From: Parasponia andersonii
Taxonomy: Eukaryota > Streptophyta > Magnoliopsida > Rosales > Cannabaceae
DNA: 64,000 nt
Reading direction: 5' to 3'
Assembly (NCBI GenBank): GCA_002914805.1
Contig: JXTB01000013.1
Coordinates: 1,116,968 to 1,180,967, forward strand
Below the pieces are notes generated by a model that was given only the letters and a program-made list of their open reading frames with translations, was not told the origin of the DNA and searched no databases. Below are positions 58,130 through 64,000 of the stretch, piece after piece. Both the position numbers and the translations under genes were made by a program. Position 1 is the stretch's first letter, and every line of letters begins with the position of its first letter.

Positions 58130-61040
58130 TAAATGATTTAACATTGGTTTGTTCAATGACTTCTCTTATAAATTTACATATGTAGAATCTGCACTCAACA
58201 CTTGTCGGTTGTCTTGAGTACTATACATAAGCATAAAGTAAATATAAGTAATTTTAATTATTCTTCCACCCAACAAGTGTTATTAATTAAAGTTTAGTAC
58301 CTTTATTAACTTATAAACTGGACCATTTGGTCTTCCTTTCTTCCCTTTTTCTATATTATATATGTTGAATGTACTTTGAATTGGAAATACGCAAATACAA
58401 TAATAAAATATTAGCAATAGCAATCATAAGTAAAAATACCATAAGAATCTGAACTATAACTAACTATTAGAGAACTTAATCGATCATTGTTAAACCAATT
58501 TCCTCATAGAGAGCAAAACTGAGAGGATCTAGAAACCAAGCATAATCTTTGAGAGGATAAATGATAAGCAATATCCAATGCTCCCTACACATAAAATTGA
58601 TGATAAAGATTATTAATAATGTAACAATTAACTTCATATAGGAAGTAGTTGATTATATGATAATTTATTAAGTTTAAAATCTTACCCATGATTCTAAGGT
58701 GTAATTAGAAATTGATGTTCATTCTCCATGGATAACATCTGGGTTACTAAACTTATAGCATGATCCTCACATGGACCAGCTTGTGTAGCAACTGCACTAG
58801 GATCCATGAATATATACCTAGCTTGATAGCTATATTGGGTCACTAAATGGTGTAAATGCCTACAAGTACAAAATGCAATGTGAATTAAGTGTTGTATTAT
58901 ATAATTGCCAACTATAGATACATGTATATATATATGAAGTTCTATGTATATATAAAAAAATAAACTTCTTACCTCATGTATAACGTAATAGGCACAACCC
59001 CAATCTTTTGTAATATGCAATACTCAATTATGTCTTCTTTAAATATGGGCAAACGAAAAGCTTCTCCAAACACTTCTTCATCAAAGGGAATATGAACAAC
59101 AACACCTTCATCCACTCCTTAAATGGTATTCATTAGTAATCTTATAAAAGCTGGTGCACCATCAACAAATCTAAACTGTGTTTGTGTAACAGATTCTGCT
59201 TTCTTTCTTTGTGGATGTACTCTTTCTTGTGTTTGAGATGGCTGTAGTTGTGAAGATTTATTTTTCCCTATTTGATGCCTATTTATATCATTAAACTTCT
59301 AAAATCTAAATAAATGATGAAATGTTAACAAATAAGTTAATAATTCACATCAGAATTTAATAAAGGATGAATTTATTCGGAAAATAGGTCTGCATACCAA
59401 ATTATCTTCAAAGATGACAAGCATCTTAGGCCATGCAAGATACGATCCAAGTGCGACACCTACCAACCTTGTATCATCATCTGGATTTGGAATAAGAATT
59501 AGGGTTGTAGCATCAAGAACAACCTCTACTGATACACGAAAATTATGCTCCCCCAATTCTCTGTCGTGAATAATAGTTGATAAGGTTGACTCTTGTACAT
59601 GTCCTAAAGCAACTATGTTACCATGAGACCCTATTGTAAGCTTACATGGTCAGTTATATAATATAGAAAATCAAATACAATTTATAAATACAAGTAGTTA
59701 ATAAACAAATTAAAAAGAAACTCATATACACATACTTTTTTAAGTCGTGAAGATGTTCCTATAGCCACTATTGGATTTACATGTATCTCTTGTGGTTGCA
59801 CTTCTTCTCTTTGAATTTCTGGCCGTGAAGGAGTTGTATTAGAATCACCAACATTACTTTGTTGTCCTGCTTAAATCTTAGCAATTTTTGCTTTGAACCG
59901 TTCTTCTTGTTCTTTAAGCATTTGTTGCATCTTGCATGTTTGTTCATCTTGCCATTGTTTCAAATCAAATGATTGTTGCTTCTTTATTGGAGTAGGTTGA
60001 TAAAAATATTGTCTGTGGCAAACGTGAAATTCTATTCCCCGTATACATCCAGAATATTCAGGAGTAACTAAAGTCATTGTTAAGATAACATTAGAGCCGT
60101 CTATCTCGAGATTTTCCTCTTAGAACTGTTGATTATAATCTTCCTACAAAACATGTACAGAATTGAACATTAGACTATGTTATATTTTTAACAAAATTAC
60201 AAATTAATATAATCAATATGTTGTAATAAGCAACTTACAATTCTATCAACAATCACTTTGATTTTCTCAGTATGGCCTCTTTTTTTAGGAACACGTCCTC
60301 TACTCCATAGCTCGGATCTATCAATACCACATCGGCCCTTGTCTTTTTCAATCTTAGCTTCTAATCCAGCATAACCCAAGAGAGACATATGATGTGGATA
60401 TTTATTTTGCGTTGTACTTCCCGGTTGTACTTTCCTAGTTTCCTCCTATTCTGCACTTACTCTTTTCTTAACAAACTCATCCCAAACTTTAGGTTCAATC
60501 CATGGTGCATATGATGCTGGAGTGTACTCTACTAACTCTGGATAAGTATGTCTATACTCATAAATCAGTTCAGTTATAATCCTAGACTTAAAATCTCTCC
60601 ACATTTTCTCACAACTTTTTAAAGTTTCTTTTTTTGCTTCATAGTCCAATACAAATATTTCCTACAATGCAAAAGAAATAATGTTAATACCAAATATATA
60701 TTCTAATAAGTATGAAATAGAAAGATTCATGTTCATACCAATATTATATGCCAGAGCTCATCTTTTAGGTCCTTTGGTACAAGGGTCCAGTAATCAATGT
60801 TGACTGGAATCTTGCGACAAACCATAAGGCCATAAAAGCTCGCCAAATATTTACCTTCATCTCCAGTTGGTTGTCTCCATTCATTGTACGTGACAACTTC
60901 TTTTTTGTTATCACTTTTTTTTATAATCAACTCCTTCATTTGAGTCGTTTCTCTTGGTTTCTTTTTGTGTTTTCTTTCACCTTGACTACTTTGTGATGGT
61001 GTAAATTGATAAACATCATTTGCACCTTCATTTTCCGTGT
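58130..61040 (-). pseudogene. CACTA second gene: Transposase_24/TNP1 plus Ulp1-like protease domain
   Basis: In order on the minus strand: VIIDTENEGANDVYQF (61040); the TNP1-type block GKYLASFYGLMVCRKIPVNI, LKDELWHIIL, WRDFKSRIITELIY and WDEFVKKRVSAE (60939-60446); YAGLEAKIEK and RSELWSRGR (60388-60197); a coiled-coil-like KQWQDEQTCKMQQMLKEQEE (60000-59871); RVSVEVVLDATTLI and GSYLAWPKMLV (59556-59350); and then a Ulp1 (C48)-type domain. The last shows YIFMDPSAV, FLITP, EHWILLIIYPLKDYAWFLDPL (58580-58500) and RQPTSVEC (about 58210-58191). His, Asp, Gln and Cys of the protease are therefore recognisable, split by plausible introns (GTAAG donors). Stops at PY-to-P-stop before NHG and after RVSAE break the frame. 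Ulp1-like domains are known from some plant transposons; their role there is unclear. Confidence 0.75.
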
Positions 61041-61209
61041 CAATAATTACCTGTTAAATAATAAAACCACAAATATAGATCAAAAATTAAGATAGAAAAT
61101 AATAAGCATGTAAACATAAGAGATAATATATTTAAAAAAACAAAACATCAATCCATAAAGATATAAAAATGAAACAAAAAGATATAAATTATTTGATTTG
61201 TACCTCATT

Positions 61210-61853
61210 GGTTTTTTTCTTTGATTATCAATCCAAATACCTTCACCATCATCTCGTAAACATGTAACATTTCCTTCATTAACGTCTTCTATCAAAGCCT
61301 CTATCGAAACTCCTTTCGAGAATATTTCATGAACAACAAGTATTTCGTTCTCATCTTCAACTCCTAAATTTTGATATTCTTTCGGTTTTGTTGCAAGAAC
61401 AATTGACCATTGAGCATCAAGTAGATCATTGATGTAAAATACTTGTTTTGCTTATGTTGCCAATATAAATAGATCATTCTTGTGACTTATCCAGTTTAGA
61501 TAAACTAAAGTGAAGCTTAACTCATCTTCTCTAACCCCATGGTTACTCTCTATCCATTAACACATAAACATCGACAATCAAAATGTGACAAAATCAAGTT
61601 CCCAAATTTCCTCGATAACGCCATAGTATACCATATCACCTTCTATTGGGTTTTTATCCTTAGAACTTGAAAATTGTACGGTTTTTGTAACAATACTTAC
61701 CCCATTATTTTGGGTTGTTCTTATGTTATCGTGGTCTCTTGTGCTAAAATGAACACTATTAACTTTATAAGCATTATACTTAATTACATCCAATGATATT
61801 CCACGTGATATCCATTTCAATGTATCAGATAGATTGTGTGTTGCCTTGTTCAT
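61210..61853 (-). pseudogene. CACTA transposase C-terminus (DUF4216)
   Basis: The minus strand reads LKWISRGISLDVIKYNAYKVNSVHF, TTQNNGVSIV and DMVYYGVIEEIWELDFVTF (61853-61578). It continues as LVYLNWISHKNDLFILAT, QVFYINDLLDAQWSIVLATKPK and GIWIDNQRKK (to about 61210). This is the DUF4216 domain that ends plant CACTA transposases. The catalytic N-terminal part is absent. A few stops remain (for example in AT-stop-AKQVF). Confidence 0.82.
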
Positions 61854-61892
61854 TTCAAATACAATCTATTCAAAATGCAAAATTAACAATTA

Positions 61893-62008
61893 GCTAAGAT
61901 AGCGTCTGCAGAGAACCTTGCTGATCCTTTTACCAAATCTATAGCTGCCAAAGTATTTGAGGACAACCTAGAAGGAATGGGACTATATGATATGTCACAT
62001 CTGCTTTA
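61893..62008 (+). pseudogene. Ty1/copia pol C-terminus
   Basis: The plus strand reads AKIASAENLADPFTKSIAAKVFEDNLEGMGLYDMSHLL then stop, the end of a copia RNase H. The usual RPSGRLLE-type readthrough sequence and a polypurine tract follow. It is cut off abruptly on its left, where the CACTA fragment ends. Confidence 0.82.
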
Positions 62009-62014
62009 AAGGCC

Positions 62015-62025
62015 AAGTGGGAGAT
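62015..62025 (+). other. Polypurine tract of the copia element
   Basis: AAGTGGGAGAT directly precedes the TGTTGGAA start of the LTR, as in many plant copia elements. Confidence 0.8.
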
Positions 62026-63673
62026 TGTTGGAATAATGTCCTATAAAGTAGTTTATTATTTAGACATTATAAACAATATTTATTGAATTATTTAGTATCT
62101 ATTTGTTATTAATAAATTCCATGTTATGAATTTCTATTTCATTTATATCCCATTGATATACATGTGATGTATATGTTTATCTTATGCAAACATCTAAATG
62201 ATTCCAAGACATGAAATGAGTAATAAAGAATTATTCGTATGATGAGTTCATATGTGGGAGACATTATATTCTTTATTTCATTATGTCTAAATTAAATTGT
62301 TCACATTCTGCATATTGAAGATGGAATACTTTACTATGCCATAGAATGTAGTATTGTCTATTTAATTAATGAAGTCTGTAATTATCGAAGTGAGTCTTCA
62401 GAAAGAAACACTAGTGTGTTATAAGAAAGTTATAACAGCATCAAACATGACCTAGTGAATTAGAATTTGAGGTTAAGTGTCGTAACTCAAATTTCTAATT
62501 TTACTAATCTAGCACTATTGTAGAAGACCTTAATCCTAGTGATTAACGAACTTACTTTCATGTGTTTTGTCTTTTTGAGTTACTAAAGGACTAGTTCCGA
62601 TTTATGGTTCGAACTCCGGTATCTTGGAAGATAAGGTATATGAAATGTGTAGAACGTTTTTCATGATGGACACCATACATATGATGTCACTTTGAGTTTT
62701 TTCAAGTACTTGGATAATATAAACCAGGGCCCCGGTATTCACTATATGAATTTGACTGTGTTGGTACAAGTAGATACAAATACCATAGTTAACTATTATC
62801 TATTAGATGAAAAATGGCAACTCAAAGGTAAATATGTACTAGAGGGGTAATACGGTAATTTCACCCTACTAGTACGACATTGCATTGGGGGTATATCTAC
62901 AGGTATAGTATATGCTAAATGAATCAAGTTAATTAATTGTTAATAGGCTTCATAGAAAATAAATGACATTTAGTCCAAGAGTTCAATACTGGGCCTATAG
63001 TGGTGTGCCCTAATATTAATGAACAAAGCCCAATCATAATTAAGAGTTAATTATAATAGTGGGTATATGGTTCATTGGAGCTTGGGCTTTATGGATCCAT
63101 TTGGTCTCCTATCTAGCTCAAATCAAAGCCCAATAATCATTTGATGATCAGTTGAGCCCAACAAGCCCAATAAGCCCATTAGGGTTTACTAATCTCTCTA
63201 TATTTAAGAGAAAAGTTCTCTATCAACAAGACACAAGTATTACACATGAAATACCCCTTGAGAAGAGAGTGTCACATGAAAACAGAGAGAGAGAGAGAGA
63301 GCAGAGAAAAATGGCCACCACTAGGGATTAACTGTCCTTGGTGTTTCGGCCATCCCAGAGAAATCGGTTCGAAAAGATTGTCTTCTTGTTCATCTGTGGA
63401 TCTCTTTGTTGGGAAGCAAGAAGGTGACCACCCACCGGATCAATCAAACGGCTTTCTAAAATAGACGGGAAGATGAGAAGATTGTAGAGCAAATTCGGGT
63501 ATTGTTCTTATCTAGATCAAGAGTTAATTCATTTTAGATCACGATCTGAAATATTTTGTAAAAAGAAAAATTTTATACCACCAATTCTGCTGCATTTCTT
63601 GATTTTATAAAACTCTGGTATTTTTGAAAATAATTTTATAAACATATTTTCAAGAAATTTTTTCCAGCTAACA
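62026..63673 (+). repeat. Ty1/copia LTR (1.65 kb)
   Basis: It starts TGTTGGAATAATG and ends AGCTAACA. The middle is similar to the diverged LTR at 42050-43035. A TATA-like TCTATATTTAAGAG near 63198 and an (AG)n run near 63283-63301 suggest promoter and leader (R/U5). It is flanked on the left by pol plus polypurine tract and on the right by a primer-binding site, so internal sequence lies on both sides. Confidence 0.82.
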
Positions 63674-63681
63674 CCAGCAAT

Positions 63682-63693
63682 TGGTACCAGAGC
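63682..63693 (+). other. Primer-binding site after the copia LTR
   Basis: TGGTACCAGAGC is one base from the initiator tRNA-Met complement and lies 8 bases after the LTR end. Confidence 0.8.
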
Positions 63694-64000
63694 ATGGTTT
63701 TATTATTGATCTAGCATGTTTTACTCCGGTCGATTCTCTTGTTGATTGATATTTTTGATTTTCGGAAAGTTTTTGTTTATGTTTAGTCTTGTTCATATTA
63801 TGAGTATGCTCTAGTTTGTATGATGGTCAATAGATTCAAGGAGTTTCAATGTTTATTTGATTAGATATTGCTATGAGGAAATGATCATGTTTATTTTGAT
63901 TTTCATTTTCCGGCATGTTCTTGATTTCTATGTGTTCATATTTTATGTTCTTGATAAAACTATGCATGGAAATGTTTTGATCTTTAATTGTTTTTTGGAG
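63694..64000 (+). other. Copia leader sequence running off the window
   Basis: AT-rich untranslated leader downstream of the primer-binding site. No gag start is reached before the window ends. Confidence 0.6.

Larger units (their letters stand above)
57381..61870 (-). mobile_element. Second CACTA element, truncated, with Ulp1-type second gene
   Basis: The left terminus reads CATTACAACAAAAAAAGC, one change from the CACTACAAC type. It is followed by GC-rich subterminal repeats (57395-57665). Minus-strand genes inside are the C-terminal part of a transposase (DUF4216) and a second gene with Transposase_24 and Ulp1-like domains. The transposase N-terminal part and the right terminus are missing: the DUF4216 frame runs up to about 61870, where copia sequence begins. 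Its termini and subterminal repeats differ from those of the first CACTA element, so it is a different family. Confidence 0.8.

Noticed and set aside
58958..59020. WGCAYYVIHEVR in the 59020-58694 minus frame, resembling a Ulp1 Cys motif
   Set aside because: It is out of frame with the exon that reads IFKEDIIEYCILQKIGVV and precedes the His motif, the wrong order for C48 proteases. The real Cys motif is RQPTSVEC near 58191.
1..64000. tRNA, rRNA, CRISPR, bacterial operon or integrated virus features
   Set aside because: No tRNA-like A/B boxes, rRNA strings, spaced repeats or viral genes were seen. Retroelements account for all RT and integrase traces.

Overview
This window is AT-rich nuclear DNA from a flowering plant, most likely a eudicot. 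The evidence is a miR156/157 precursor, a miR482/2118 precursor, a plant type I MADS-box gene, CACTA (En/Spm) elements with plant-specific transposase domains, and Ty3/gypsy and Ty1/copia elements primed from initiator tRNA-Met. The species cannot be named from the sequence. Only one intact protein-coding gene is convincing. The other host genes are short RNA genes, and most of the rest is nested, decayed transposon.

Layout. 1-6736: intergenic DNA with a MIR157-type gene on the minus strand (hairpin about 2781-2882, TATA box 3142-3149, G-box 3175-3180). 6737-15624: an 8.9-kb CACTA element with a 3-bp ATA target duplication and decayed minus-strand transposase and TNP1-like genes. 15628-16829: intergenic. 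16835-28989: a 12.2-kb chromovirus-type gypsy element with an ATCAC target duplication; its left LTR is interrupted by a second, truncated gypsy element. 29270-33213: a truncated minus-strand gypsy element (LTR, gag, start of protease) abutting a LINE reverse-transcriptase relic (33225-34320). 34328-34477: a 75-bp tandem duplication. 34480-38309: noncoding repeat DNA with a MITE. 37500-43035: a minus-strand copia relic that carries a non-autonomous gag-only LTR element (39448-41836, TATGT duplication) and a plus-strand copia LTR piece.

43036-57380 is the main island of host DNA. It holds a MIR482/2118-type hairpin gene (45676-45845, minus, with its own TATA box), a diverged duplication of the DNA 3' of it, a second copy of the MITE, a possible noncoding transcription unit (TATA at 49785), and a type I MADS-box gene (54797-55963, minus) with a probable 5' UTR intron. 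57381-61870 is a second CACTA element, truncated at its promoter-proximal end, whose second gene carries a Ulp1-like cysteine protease domain with His, Asp, Gln and Cys still recognisable. 61893-64000 is copia DNA in which one LTR has the end of pol and a polypurine tract on its left and a primer-binding site on its right.

The two microRNA genes and the MADS gene are regulators: by family knowledge miR156/157 acts on SPL factors, miR482/2118 on NBS-LRR resistance genes, and type I MADS factors mainly in gametophyte and endosperm. No shared pathway is visible. I found no clearly new system. The observations most worth following are the Ulp1-type CACTA gene, the symmetric miR482-type hairpin, the gag-only LTR element and the copia LTR flanked by internal sequence on both sides.
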